Part shown: in pieces, positions 11,740 to 24,805 of the stretch
Position numbering within the stretch: position 1 is the stretch's first letter
Layout: each line of letters opens with the position of its first letter
Origin: Cristatella mucedo
Lineage: Eukaryota > Bryozoa > Phylactolaemata > Cristatellidae
Length of the DNA stretch: 64,000 nucleotides
NCBI GenBank assembly: GCA_009760855.2
Contig: WPIO01000035.1
Span: forward strand, 2,565,001-2,629,000
Reading direction: 5' to 3'
Position numbers and translations under genes: made by a program
The notes under the pieces: generated by a model
The model's input: only the letters and a program-made list of their open reading frames with translations
Database searches by the model: none
Told to the model about the DNA's origin: nothing

Positions 11740-12455
11740 TAAACAGCAAAGTCAGAGGTCAAATCGTCGGAAGATGGGCATAAGCTTCGTGAAGCTTGCT
11801 ATAAGCCAAGGGAAATGTCAGGTACAACCTGAAGAAGTATTATCAGGGTGGTAGAATGACTTCGTACACTGGCCGACCACGTTCGATGGCAACGAGGCCT
11901 GACTGCCCGCTGAAGCTGTGGCGCTGGGTCAAAGGAGAGCCCCAGTTCGAGGTCTCTCTGAGTTTACACGGAAAGTTGCTCGTGCTGATACCGATCGTAG
12001 GGGTTTTCGATCGTAGGGGTTTTCGGATGATGGCATGCTAGCCGTTAATCAACGAGCTACAATGAAAAACACTTAAAACGGCTCGTCGACTTGCACCTGG
12101 AAACTGTTCTAGGAATTGACGAAAGTAAGTTCATGATTTATGGAGTTGGAAAATGGAAGACTTTCGTCAGCAGCAAAAACTGAAGATTACCACATGCCAG
12201 CACTTGCTCACTGTCTAGGCTCAAGAGTTGGGTGGTGAGAGTGTATGCCCAGTTAACTGGACTTTTTGGCTTCCGGCATTGGAGCTCTTCACCGAAATAA
12301 CTGCATTATGGGTAAGGACGTTTTCATAGACATCGTCCGAAATTTTCTGTTGCCCTTCGCCAAAGCTCTCGTGGGGAAAGGCTACGTTCAGTAAGCAGAT
12401 AATGACCCGAAGAAATTCTTTGCAAACTCCAGCATCCAGACGCAGCATCATCTTT
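11740..12455 (+). pseudogene. Tc1-like transposase relic
   Basis: Three frames together show the usual order of a Tc1/mariner transposase. First comes a helix-turn-helix region around SKVRGQIVGRWA and a GRPRSMAT linker near 11870-11900. Then comes an IDESKF block near 12117 (usual form DESKF), then an NDPKK block near 12402 (usual form QDNDPKH) preceded by GKDVFIDIV. Several stops and frameshifts interrupt it. No terminal inverted repeats were located. It is a dead copy of a cut-and-paste DNA transposon. The order and spacing of motifs support the family, but residue-level similarity is low. Confidence 0.65.
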
Positions 12456-12606
12456 GCATCGTCATCATCTTTGCATCATCCCAGCATCATCTTTGCAATC
12501 TCCAGCCATGCCCCAGAGGGCCAAGCCAATCTTTCGATCTTCCGAAACTCTTTAGAGCGCCTGTGGGATAGGATGGAGCACTCGCTTACAGCTGTGAACT
12601 GTGTCT

Positions 12607-13617
<1,011 letters not shown>

Positions 13618-14525
13618 GTTGATGATAAAACCAACTCACTAGTTGTGGGTAAACTAAGTGTGATTCAGAAATTGGAAAGGCTAACGCTCAAAATCGGCTC
13701 CGACAGCATATCTCTTGTTGAATCGGCACATAATCTAGGTTGTCATGTTCAAAAGTGGCCTTTCGTTAGATGACCACATCAGCTCCACTAAAATTCGGGC
13801 TTGTTTAGATAGGGATACCACATCTAAATTGGTCCATGCATTTGTGACATCCCATCTTGACTTCTGTAACTCACTGCTTGCTGGCCTACAGGCATGTGCG
13901 ATCAGGCGCTTACAGCTGATGCACAACTCTGCAGCTAGGCTTGTCTGTCGTGAGAGTCGAAATTGCCACGCTAAACCACTTCGCGTCCGACCTGCACTGG
14001 CTACCAGTCAAGTAATGGATCGACTTCAAGGCTTTATCGCTCACTTTATGGTCACTTCATTCTGTGGCTTAAGCATGCTTATCAGATATATTCCCCCACC
14101 AGGCCAAGTATCGTACTACCAGCTTTTCGGAATCCAGCAGTTTACCAATACCTCGTACAAACTTCAAATCCTTTGGAGACCGTGTATTTAATTCGTATGC
14201 TCCCAAAACCTGGAACTCACTCCTGACTTGCAGCACGACATCCCCTGACTCTACCACATTTAAAAAGCAACTAAAAACGCACCTATTTATGACAGCATTT
14301 AGTGGATCTCCGTGATTCGTACTTTATGTGCTTATGCGTGCTGAGACTGTGCATGCTGCCAGTAGCCACACTTGCATGCTGACCCGATGCGTGTCACCCC
14401 TAACCATGTTATACCACTCACCATTCGATCGTGTTTCCTTTGCAGCAAATGTAAAGCACCCAGAAAGAGATTGAGTTCTCTGAGGGCGCTTTATCAAGTG
14501 TATTATTAATATTATTATTGTTATA
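13618..14525 (+). mobile_element. LINE A, 5'-truncated and decayed copy
   Basis: Starts in the thumb region of the reverse transcriptase ORF (DDKTN-like) and runs to the 3' tail GGGCGCTTTATCAAGTG plus (ATT)n. Compared with the intact copy at 40.9-42.4 kb, about 40 bp are missing directly after CATCAGCTCCAC (near 13788), and several frameshifts are present. It is an old pseudo-copy. Confidence 0.88.
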
Positions 14526-15036
14526 TAGGTGCCACTCACCCAAAAGTGCCACTTCCAGCCGATTTGGCATAAGCTGCCGTAATATATCTGTGTACGTGCA
14601 CTGCCAGTGCTGGTGCCAGGTCTGTCTGGGTCCCTGACACAAACATCCCTCGACCTCCCCTTCCGTCTGACCTTGGGTCGGTTATACCGATCAGCCAGCC
14701 AGCCCAGCAAACTGCGACTGAGCCAGGTGTGGAATTTTAGCCAGTGGAGGCCACATCCGTGCCTACGACTCAAGCACTATGGTCGGTGCCAGCGTCGGGA
14801 CGCCGAGATGGAGCTCGGGCGGATTTTGATGGCCGATTCCCGAGAACCGAGTGGCTGCAGCTCTTGAGAAGTTGATCGCATCTGAACAGAAGTCTAGGCT
14901 GCTTGCCTCTTAGACAGCATCAGGACCGTCATTCGATCCTGGCATCCGGCTAGTTAGGCAGAGGCATAGAAGAGTCGTACGGATTGGTGGATGACTAGGT
15001 GGTGCCGAGTCAGTCAGTTCAGCTGAGTGACTGACT
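14526..15036. other. unassigned DNA
   Basis: About 500 bp between two LINE A copies, with no recognised feature. Confidence 0.5.
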
Positions 15037-15850
15037 GATTAATAATAATAATAATAATAATACACTTGATAAAGCGCCCTCAGAGAACTCAATCTCTTTC
15101 TAGGTGCTTTACATTTGCTGCAAAGGGAAATGCAATTGAATGGTGAGTAATATCATGGTTGATAAACAAACAAAATGAATAACATGGTTAGGGGTGACAT
15201 GCACAGGGTCAGCATGCAAATGTGGTTAGTGGCAGCATGCAAATGTGGTTAGTGGCAGCATGCACAGTGTCAGCACGCATAAGCACATGAAGGACGAATC
15301 ATAGGGACCCACTAAATGCTGTCCTAAATAGGTGTTTTTAAGTTCTTTTTAAATGTCGTCAAGTCAGGGGATGTTCTGATGCAAGTTGGGAGGGAGTTCA
15401 AGGCTTTGGGAGCATACCAACTAAGTGCAGGTCTCCAAAGGATTTGAGGTTTGTATGAGGTATTTGTAGATTGTTGGATCCGAAAAGCTGGTGGTACGAT
15501 GCTTGGCCTGGTGGGGGAGTAGATCTGAGAGATGGGCCGGAGCCAAAGAATGAAGTGACCATAAAGTGAGCGACGAAACCTTGAAGTCAATCCGTTGCTT
15601 GACTGGTAGCCAGTGCAGGTCGGCGAGAAGTGGCGTAATGTGGCAACTTTGATGCTCACGACAGACAAGCCTAGCTGTGGAGTTTTGCACCAGCTGTAAT
15701 CGCCTGATCGCACATGCCGGTAGGCCAGTAAGCAGTGAGTTACAGAAGTCAAGACGGGATGTCACAAATGCATGGACCAACTTGGACGCGGTATCCTTAT
15801 CTGAAAAAGCCCGAATTTTAGCAATGTTATGAAGCTGAAAGTAGATGCTG
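15037..15850 (-). mobile_element. LINE A, 5'-truncated copy
   Basis: The minus strand reads from QLHNIAKIRAFSDKDTASK through RLDFCNSLLTGLPACAIRRL and FKVSSLTLWSLHSLAPAHLSDLLPHQ to the 3' UTR and a (TAA)n/(ATT)n terminus at 15037-15062. One frameshift separates the two main frames. The 3' UTR carries a local duplication of GTGGTTAGTGGCAGCATGCA. Confidence 0.9.
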
Positions 15851-16421
15851 GCCGCCGTGAGCTCAAAGCACGTGGCAGTGCACAGCGGCAGAGCCAGAAC
15901 TTCATCTGGGAGGGGGATAAAGGTCTGCAAGATTCTCATGTAGGCTGGGCTAGACCCACAACTAATAAAGAAAATACAGCGACATATCGTTGCTCATCGA
16001 TTAGGATTGTGGTATAATCTCGTACTTGATGACGATCAGAGTGCACAGGAATCAGGGGTGGGGAGGGAGGGAGGTGGTCCTAGTTGCTGCCCACTGTAGA
16101 GGGAGGGGAATCAAGTTGGTGTCGAATGCATAAATGCAGTAGACAATGCACTTGTTAGAAATTCGGGTACGAATGCGGCTGCAGTAGAGTTCTTGTAGCT
16201 GCGGCTTTACATGAAGCCTGAAGCCCATGTGGAGTCAACGAGTTTTGGCAAAGCACCTGCTAATTCAGTCGACAGCCAGTGGGAAAGGATACCGTGAGGC
16301 AAATTGCCAACAATAAGGCCGAAATCGCTTGCGATTTTCGTAACTATGGCGAAAGCAACCGTAAGCAAAATGTCTAGAAAACAGGCGATTAGAAGTAGCT
16401 TTCATTAATGGTGTACCTGTC
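15851..16421. other. unassigned DNA
   Basis: No recognised feature. A G/A-rich stretch lies near 16056-16098. Confidence 0.5.
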
Positions 16422-16675
16422 ATAATAATAAGAATATGACATTTGCGCACCGACCTCGGGGAACTTCATCTCTTGCTAGGCACTTTACAAATGATTTAGA
16501 GGAAACATGACCATATGGTTGATTAGTGATATTGACAGTGCCGACATGCAGAATATGTTTAGTGGTAACATGCAAAGTGTCAACATGCAAACGTGTTTAG
16601 TAATAGAATGCACAATGTCTGCACTCATTAGCAGACAAAGGACAAGTCACAAGGACCCAGTGAATGTTGTGAGAA
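16422..16675 (-). mobile_element. LINE A 3' UTR relic
   Basis: A diverged copy of the reversed LINE A 3' end. It has an ATAATAATA run, AACTTCATCTCTTGCTAGGCACTTTACA, several GTGTCAACATGCAAACGTG-like units and ACAAGGACCCAGTGAATG, which corresponds to the ORF end and 3' UTR of the family. It is strongly mutated. Confidence 0.65.
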
Positions 16676-17327
16676 AGTTGTGCGATATTATGTATCTCCG
16701 TCTTCTATCGACGACTTCTATCGACGTCAGTGCCCCTGCCTACGAGTTGGCTGAAGACTTTGGAAGATAGAATTGCACAGACGTCGGACGATGAAGAGAA
16801 TGAGCATGATGCACGCGATCCACCATCACCCACATTAGGCAAAGCCAAAGACGGCCTAAAAAATATCAGCAGGCATTTACGCTGCTCTGTGGTTCAGGGA
16901 AGAGTCCCGGTGGCCTTACAGAACTCCAGGAAGATGGCTAGTGAGATGCATGAAACTGTGCTAAAACAAAGAAAAAGCATAAAATCTTTTAGTTGAGCAT
17001 ACATTTAATTTTTCTGTTAAGTAGACCTAAATCAGGAATGCTTCTTGTATATGTAGTCTCAAGTCTGGTTTCATTCAGTGAGTGTTCTTGGCATGTATGC
17101 ATGCCGATGCACATTGAAGCTTGATAAATCACCTGTAGTCATTGTCGCTTTAGCAACTGTATATCCAATGCTCCATCTGTCTAGATGCAGCACTTTTGGC
17201 TGGTCCCTTGTGTGGCACAAATAGGCAGGTTGGACTGTTTTATGTCACTGCCCCTGCTCTTACTGAGCAAAGCAATCAAAGTAGCAGGTACAGCAGAACT
17301 CGTCTATATGTGCGTGCACGTATGTGT

Positions 17328-17374
<47 letters not shown>

Positions 17375-18361
17375 GTAAATGTGTGTGTGGGTGTGTGTGC
17401 ACGCGTGCCTGTGTTTGTGATGAAAAACTGAATGTGAACTTCGGCTGTCTTCATTGCCAGCAGCAGTCTATATTCTGTGACACAGATAGCAGTTTCAGGC
17501 TTACATGAAGATTGGGTCCTGGAAGCAGGCGATACTCACAGTTCGTTCGTCGCTGGTGGCTGCTGTTGGTGTAACCAGGATTGGATCGATGACTGGCCAC
17601 GCCTTCACCTTACTTACAGAGATCCACCAAATGGTGACTGAAAAGGCCCAGGCCCTTTTGTGTTAGTCTAAAATATGGCCTTGATCTTGCCGGTTCCTCT
17701 TTTGGCATGCCCACGGGAACCGCTGCCTAGTACCAGTTTTTCTACATACTTGTCACCATCTATTGTCATGCGTTCTTATCACTCCAAGGGAATCCTGTTT
17801 GACAAGCTAGACAGAGCAGTCTCAACTCAATTATGCCACAAGGGCAGTTATTAGCTTAGAGATATCTGACCATTGCACACACTTCATTCAGACCAACCAG
17901 TAGCCAACTGCAGACCTTGCCGCCAGCCACTGTGCACGGCCTTTGATGGAAAATCCAAGTAAGGTCTCAATAATGCCCAGAGACTCCATCTCTAGCTGTT
18001 GGCAACCAACTCTCCCGCTCCGAGTTTAGTGGTTAGATGCATCTGCGGATCGTAGTACGCACCGGCCAATCTGTATGCCGTGCCTTTTGGAAATCTTCTT
18101 ATAGCTGCAGGCAGGCAGCAGGATACAGGATGGTCAGCAATCAGCGCCCACCTACCCACCCACCCATCCCGGGCCGATTCGGCATCGTCCTCATTTGACA
18201 TCATGAAGAGTTCGGGCGATCGAGCTGACGCTAAGCTGTCTGCATGCATGCCAAACCAGCCGGTCAATCATCCAGGAAGCATGCTCGATCACACGGGCTA
18301 GATGCCGGTGCCAACTAGAGTGCGCACCAGCGCTCAGGGCCAGTGAGAAAGCAAGGGTTCC
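16676..18361. other. unassigned DNA
   Basis: Apart from the (TG)n tract at 17331-17371, no gene, RNA or element is recognised. Confidence 0.5.
17331..17371. repeat. (TG)n microsatellite
   Basis: An uninterrupted TG array, followed by a second imperfect GTGTGTGGGTGTGTGTG stretch to about 17400. Confidence 0.95.
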
Positions 18362-19187
18362 AAAAATGTTCCAAAGTTACCTCTCGTTAGACGACCACAT
18401 CAGCTCCACAATCAAGTCTGCCTACTTTCAGTTACATAACATTTCTAAAATTCGGGCTTTTTCAGATAAGGATACCGCGTCCAAGTTGGTCCATGCATTT
18501 GCGACATCCCGCCTTGACTTCTGGAACTCACTGCTTGCTGGCCTACCGGCATGTGCAATCCGGCGCTTACAGCTGGTGCAAAACTCTGCAGCTAGGCTTA
18601 TCTGTCATAAGCATCACAGTTGCCACACCACACCACTTCTCGCCGACATGCACTGGCTACTAGTCAAGCAACAGATTGACTTAAAGGTTTTGTCGCTCAC
18701 TTTTAGGTCACTTCATTCTTTGGCTCCAGCCTATCTCTCCCTATTTCCCTATCTATTCCCCACCAGACCAATAATCGTACCACCAGCTTTTTGGAATCCA
18801 ACAGTCTACCAATACATCGTACAAACCTCAAATCTTTTGGAGACCGTGCATTTAGTTCGTATGCTCCCAAAGCCTGGAACTCCCTCCCGACTTTCGTCAG
18901 AACATCCCCTGACTTGACCACATTTAAAAAGAACTTGAAAACACACCTATTTAGGACAGCATTTAGTGGGTCCCTTTGATTCGTCCTTCATGTGCTTATG
19001 CATGCTGACACTGTGCATGCTGCCACTTATCACATTTGCATGCTGACCCTGTGCATGTCACCCTTAACCATGTTATTCATGTGGTTTATCAAGCATGACA
19101 TTACTCACCATTCAATTGCATTTCCCCTTGCAGCAGATGTAAAGCACCTAGAAAGAGATTGAGTTCTCTGAGGGCGCTTTATCAAGT

Positions 19188-19229
<42 letters not shown>
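18362..19229 (+). mobile_element. LINE A, 5'-truncated copy
   Basis: Begins at the equivalent of FQSDLSLDDHISS in the intact copy and continues through KSAYFQLHNISKIRAF, RLDFWNSLLAGLPACAIRRL and PKAWNSLPTFVRTSPDLTTF to the tail GGGCGCTTTATCAAGTG and (ATT)n up to 19228. A frameshift falls near 18740-18790. Confidence 0.92.
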
Positions 19230-20112
19230 GCAGTCACAGGCTCCACAACGTCAATGAACAGCAGAAGAAGAACGGTCCACTTGTTGCACAGGGTTCTTGT
19301 GCACTCAAATCGAAAATAGCTCAGGAAAATCCCTCAATGTTGTACATCACCTGCCATGCAGCAGTGATCACCAGTCATCGGCTCAGTGTCACTTTCTGTG
19401 CCAGTAGCCTTTGCGACAAGGATGCAATGTAGTCACAAATGGCAAAGTGGTGACAGCTGCAATCGCATCTATCGTTGGTAACCAAAAGGAGAAGTGCAGA
19501 TGACAAAGAGCAGCAGGATCAGCAGGATCAGCAGGATGTGCACGAGAGGAAGAGGAAGGAGTGGTAGGAACAGGAGGAGTAACAGCTCCAGTGCCCATTG
19601 TCTGAGCTCATTGACCGGAACAACCTGAATTAATGCACGTCAGCAATTGCCTGTTCTCGGAAAGCAAACAAGGATGCACAATCTGATGGAGGCTGTGCAT
19701 CGGTCAGCAGGCTTCGGAAGACTTCCTCATTGTTAGATGAATGCCCAAAGCAAATGAGGACATTCGTTTCTGGTTGCATCCACAGCAGCAATCGTGCCAG
19801 TTAGCAGGCACGACTCGGTCGAACTGGGCCTGCTCCAAAAGATTTGCCACGTTTGCAATGGCTTTGGCAGCGCAGGCTTGGTTCCTGCTTGGCATCGGCA
19901 AAATCTGCAGTGGCACTCGGTTCCACAAGCAGTCAGCTGCAGGCTAGTCGGTGGTATCATCAATGGATCAAGCTCATCCAGCTATCGTCAGAGGCATAAT
20001 GGTATACCTAGCACTACCGGTAGAGTTGGGGTGGGCAGCATAGCTGTTGCCAGTCGGTCATGTGTTGCAAACTGCTTGAATTGATGGCACCACAAGGTAC
20101 GTTCCAGGAGGC
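19230..20112. other. unassigned DNA
   Basis: No gene recognised. A small 9-bp tandem (CAGCAGGAT x3) lies near 19509-19536. Confidence 0.5.
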
Positions 20113-21128
20113 CACGAGTGACCTCATCTTGAAGTTCTTATCCCAATTAAAAAAGAAAATTAATTTTCTACACCCTATTCCCACTGCACTGTTGTACGAT
20201 GCAGATTCGCTGCTGCCATGTATAGCTCACATCATAAATATATCATTAGAGTCAGGTCATGTCTCAGCACATTTCAAAAAGGCTGTGGTCAGGTCGCTAC
20301 TTAAGAAACCCACTAAACCGAATGAACTGATGCCACTTCCGCCCAGTTCCCCTTCTTTCATTTCTATCAGACACTGAAGCGAGTTGTGGCAGACCAGCTA
20401 AAGTCACATATTGAAACTTGAAACCTTGCTAGTAAGTTTCACTCTGGTTTTAGAGCTAATCACTCCACAGAGTCAGCATTGCTCTGGGTGTATAAAGACC
20501 TTCTTAGGAATGAACATTTCGGTAGAATCTCTCTCTGCTTGTTTTGCTCGATCTTCCGACCGATTTTGATACTATCAATCACCAGATTTTTCTCAAACTC
20601 CTCTCATCTCGGATGGGGAACAGTGGCTCAACAATACAGTGGTTTAAGTCCTATCTCAGTGGGCGACTTCAGAGTATTTATGTGAACAGAAAAGAATCAT
20701 CCCAAGGAACCACAGAAGTATAGAGTACCTCGAGGCTCTGCGGCTGGTCCGGTTTGTATCATGGTTTAATGGTTTATGCTCTCCCTCTTGCCGATGTGAT
20801 TGTTAGGCACAACCTAGGCTTTCACTTCTCAGATGACGCTCGGTTGTACTTGGCTTTGATCCCTCCCAGCCCTCTAGCAGGTTGAACTCTCTCAATGCAC
20901 TTGCTGCATGTATTGATGACATCCCCACATGGATGACAGCAAACTTTCTTAAATTGTATGGCAACAAAACCGACTTACTAGTTCTGGGCAAGCCAAGTGG
21001 GATTCAGAAATTGGAAAAGTTAGTGCTCAAAATCGGCTCTGCCAGCATATCTCCTATCGAACCTGCACGAAATATAGCTGTCCTGTTCCAAAATGACCTT
21101 TCATTAGACGACCACATCAGCTCCACAG
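20113..21128 (+). mobile_element. Older LINE A copy, 5' part (interrupted by a nested LINE)
   Basis: The longest 5' extension of LINE A in the window. It reaches upstream of the palm, with PIPTALL, SLLPCIAHIINISLESGHV and HFKKAVVRSLLKKPT, then HSGFRANHSTESALLWVYKDLL. Several frameshifts and stops break the RT domain. The copy stops at the TCCACAGGCAAGTC junction and resumes at 21598 after an inserted younger LINE A copy. Confidence 0.85.
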
Positions 21129-21597
21129 GCAAGTCAGATATACTACCCCATCAGGCCAAGCATCGTACCACCCTCTTTTCGGAATCCAACAGTCTACAAA
21201 TACCTCATACAAACCTTAAATCCTTTGGAGACCGTGCATTTAGTTCATATGCTCCCAAAGCCTGGAACTCCCTCCCGACCTGCGTCAGAACATCCCCTGA
21301 CCTGACCACATCTAAAAGGAACCTAAAAAAACACCTATTTAGGACAGCATTTAGTGGGTCCCTGTGATTCGTCCTTGATGTGCTTATGCGTGCTGACACT
21401 GTGCATGCTGCCACTAACCACATTTGCATGCTGACCCTGTGCATGTCACCCCTAACCATATTATTCATTTCGTTTGTTTTTCAAGCATTATTTTACTTAC
21501 CATTCAATTGCATTTCACTTTACAGCAAATGTAAAGCGCCTAGAGAGAGATTAAGTTCTCTGAGGACGCTTTATCAAGTGAATTGTTATTATTATTA
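21123..21597 (+). mobile_element. Young LINE A copy nested in an older one
   Basis: A 5'-truncated insertion starting at AGATATACTACCCCATCAGG and ending in GAATTGTTATTATTATT. It is flanked on both sides by AAGTC, which is best read as a short target-site duplication. Its sequence is nearly identical to the 3' end of the intact copy at about 41975-42440. Removing it restores continuity of the surrounding LINE A copy. Confidence 0.85.
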
Positions 21598-22387
21598 AGT
21601 CTGCCTACTTTCCGCTATATAACAATGCTAAAATTCGGGCTTGTTCCGACAGTGATACTGCATCTAAATTGGTCCATGCATTTGTCACATCCCGTCTTGA
21701 CTTCTGTGACTCACTGCTTGCTGGCCTACTGGCATCTGTGATCAGGTGCTTACAGCTGGTGCATAACTCTGAAGCTATGCTTGTCTGTCGTGAGCGTCAA
21801 AGGTGCCACATTACACCACCTCTCGCCCGACCTGCACTGGCTACCGGTCAAGCAACGGATCGACATCAAGGTTTTGTCGCTCACTTTTAGGTCCCTTGAT
21901 TCTTTGGCTCCAGCCTACCTATCAGATCTACTATCAGATCTATCAGATCACCAGACCAAGCATTGTACCACCTGCTTTTCGGAAACTGTTTACCAATACC
22001 TCGTACAAGCCTCAAATCTTTTGGAGACCGTGCATTTAGTTCGCATGCTCCCAAAGCTTGGAACTCACTCTCGACTTACGTCACGACATCCCCTGACTTG
22101 AACACATTAAAAAGGAATTTGAAAACGCACCTATTTATGATAGGGTTTAATGGGTCCCTTTGATTTGTCCTTGGTATGCTTTATCGTGCTGACACTGCAT
22201 GCTGCCACTAACCATATTGCTGATCCTGTGAGTGTCGCCTCTAACCACATTATGCTTGCTGACATTAACCATGCTACCACTAACAATATGATCAAGTTTT
22301 CTTTACAGCATATGTAAAGTAGGTAGAAACAGATTGAGGTCTCTGAGGGAGCTATACAACTGTATTATTAGTGTTATTATTATTACA
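21598..22387 (+). mobile_element. Older LINE A copy, 3' part
   Basis: Resumes at TCTGCCTACTTTCCGCTATA, exactly where the 5' part was interrupted. It runs through SRLDFCDSLLAGLLAS, HWLPVKQRIDIKVLSLTFRSL and PKLGTHSRLTSRHPLT-type reading frames to a diverged tail (GAGGGAGCTATACAACTG, ATT-rich). Multiple frameshifts are present. It contains a small local triplication of TATCAGATC near 21921-21950. Confidence 0.85.
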
Positions 22388-22647
22388 ACTCCCCAAAGAC
22401 ATCTGGTGTCGTAGATGGATAGCAGTCGGTCAGCCAGATCTGACTCTCAGCCACCGGTCTAAAGCTTGTCAGAATCGCTTGCTAATCGAGCAGCTATGGA
22501 GCTAAGGAAAGGGTCTGCCTCTGCCTCTGTCACAAGCATTCAGGCTGTCAGCATTCGTGTGCTATCTCCTCGAAGAGCAGCACTCGTCAGTGCGAGAACG
22601 ACACGACCTGCAAAGCACGATTTCAACGATGGCCATTCTGAACCACG

Positions 22648-22650
22648 ACC

Positions 22651-22687
<37 letters not shown>

Positions 22688-22858
22688 ACTTGATAAAGCA
22701 CCCTCAGAGAACTTAATCTCTTTCTAGGCGCTTTACATTTGCTGCAAAGTGAAATGCAATTGAATGGCAAGTAAAATCATGCTTGAAAAACAAACAAAAT
22801 GAATAATATGGTTAGGGGTGACATGCACAGGACAGCATGCAAATGTGGTTAGTGGGCC
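22648..22858 (-). mobile_element. LINE A 3' UTR fragment
   Basis: A (TAA)n run of about 36 bp, then CACTTGATAAAGCACCCTC and the reversed LINE A 3' UTR up to GTGGTTAGTGGGCC. The copy is severely 5'-truncated and contains no coding sequence. Confidence 0.88.
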
Positions 22859-23667
22859 ATCCATGGTGCATGCACCCTAGGCAGCGCGGGGCAGGCTTGC
22901 TCGGCGCTGCAGCGGGCTCCGGTGGACCGGTGGACGGTGGACGGAAGCTCGAAAAACGCCGACAACATCAGGGCAGCAGAGCGATCGATCGTACCAGGGA
23001 ATCTTTTTTTTCGACAACAGATGGCGCACACACTGATTCGTTTTCACACACTGAGCAGCCACGGGTGTCTATTATTCAGCGTCGTCGGTCCAGTGAGCCG
23101 GCAATGCCGAAGCTGGCTGGGCAGATAGATGCGACAAGTCCGGATGATTCCGGCCATTCAAGCCCGGGCTGTCTGATGCTGCAGCCGTTTCTCACTTGTC
23201 TCTGCCCGATTCGAGCTCATCGGGGTGCGCCCTAGCCAACTCCAGGGGCAGCCGCAGAGGGCTCTTTTGAGGCTCTTTATTATAACTTCATTCCTTATGC
23301 TGCGTCTGCCCCTGTGGACGTCCAAGGCGTCTACTGTAACCGGCTGCCACGGCAGCAGAAGCGTAAGTCTTCGACCTGTGGGGCAAGGCCAGGCAAGCCG
23401 TACCGGCCATCATATCACGACGAAGACGACGATAGACTGGAGCTACGGCCAGGCATGCTCGGCGATGCCCGGGCGTGCCCAGCGAAGGTCTCGCGTTTTG
23501 AGTCCAGCAGTGACAACAGGCAGTCCTTTAATCGTCTGCAGCAGGCCAATTGAAAGCCACCAATTCTCATCTGCCTAACGGTCAAAACTCGAGGCTCGGC
23601 CACTATACCTTCTATAGTCGGTGCACGAAATCGGTGGTGTGACTAGTTGCAAAATGAACTATTGTTA
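22859..23667. other. unassigned DNA
   Basis: GC- and CpG-rich sequence. No conserved protein or repeat is recognised. Confidence 0.5.
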
Positions 23668-23806
23668 GCTTAAGACATCAGCTCCACACTCAAGTCGGTC
23701 TATTTTTGACTCGGTATCATTATGAAAATTCATGCATGCTTTGTAAGGATACTTCAGCCAAGCCGGTCCATGCATTAGTGACACCGCCTCTAGACTTCTG
23801 TATAAG
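23668..23806 (+). mobile_element. LINE A relic
   Basis: Matches the LINE A coding region from CATCAGCTCCAC to CTTGACTTCTG-like sequence with many substitutions. It lacks both ends. Confidence 0.6.
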
Positions 23807-23821
23807 GATAGCAATAAGATA

Positions 23822-23990
23822 GCCGATTTAAAAGCCTCATTTATTTAGCACCAAAAGAGCCTTGACGGCTATCAAACCGCTTGCAGTGGGCAATAAAGGA
23901 TTGCCGGCTCCCCACTGCACGACTTGAACCCACGACCTGGGTCGTGAAGAGCGAGCACCTTACCTCCTGGGCTAAGATCCAGGGGCAATA
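23822..23990 (-). mobile_element. SINE 1 copy, tRNA-derived
   Basis: In the minus orientation box B appears as GGGTTCAAGTCGTGC, preceded by CTCTTCACGACCCAGGTCGT. The tail is GGCTTTTAAATCGGCTA. Box A corresponds to TTAGCCCAGGAGG at the right end. Confidence 0.82.
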
Positions 23991-24004
23991 CAAATATAAT
24001 TTAT

Positions 24005-24138
24005 AACGATATATTTATAACGATATAGAACCCTAAGAGAACTTAATCTTTATTCACGTGCTTTACATATGCCACAGTGCTCGAGCCCACGAGCTTGGTT
24101 GGTCCTAAAAGGTGAGCATCTTATCCCGAGGCCAAAAC
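24005..24138 (-). mobile_element. SINE 2 copy, diverged
   Basis: The reversed tail AGAGAACTTAATCTTTATTC (LINE A-like) is followed by GTGCTCGAGCCCACGAGC (box B region) and a degraded box A. It sits directly beside a SINE 1 copy in the same orientation. Confidence 0.6.
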
Positions 24139-24370
24139 TAGGGTGACAGTATCTCCCTGCTTGGAGGTCTTCCTGTCTTTAGAGTAAGACGCTCCCATTT
24201 AGTGCAAAGCTCTGCAGCAGCGTATGTATGTAAAGTTCACTGAAAGGATTTTGTTCCTTTAGATGGCTACACAAATGTCTTATTAGCATTATTCTACTGC
24301 TGCAGAAATGAGGGTGCTGCTGCTTCAGTCGATATTTGTAATTCCTTTTGCACTTTTTCTAAGACCGCTG

Positions 24371-24425
24371 CCACGAGCACGTGAGGGGCTCACGTGAGGG
24401 GCCACGAGCACGTGAGGTGCTCACT
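24371..24425. repeat. short tandem duplication carrying three CACGTG boxes
   Basis: The unit CCACGAGCACGTGAGG occurs twice (about 24371 and 24402), with GCTCACGTGAGGGG between. CACGTG occurs at 24378, 24391 and 24409. CACGTG is the palindromic E-box bound by bHLH factors. Function here is only a possibility. Confidence 0.7.
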
Positions 24426-24805
24426 CAGTCTGCACTCCTGCAGTTCTGCGCATCCCTCACGTTCCTGCCGTCTCGGTGCGTTAGGGCAGCGCATGTTAAG
24501 GGCCGAGTGCTGAACTGCCAACACTTGGCCACGGTGGTGGGCAAGAAAATGTCACCCAAGCGGCTCACCATCCAGCTGGCTCACTTCCAATCTGCCAAAT
24601 CAAGATAGACGCCAGCCTAGCCACAATTACTTGGCTGGGCTGCTATTTGCCGATGGCTTCGTGCTGGCAGCATTGGTGGTGGGAGTTGGGGCAGCAGCTC
24701 TCTAGCTGACCTTGTTTGGCCACAAATTGACCTTGACAATGGTCAAGGGAAATGGCACGAAAATGGCTGGAAAAATGCACGGGTGCGCCGCACGGCTCGC
24801 GCGCG

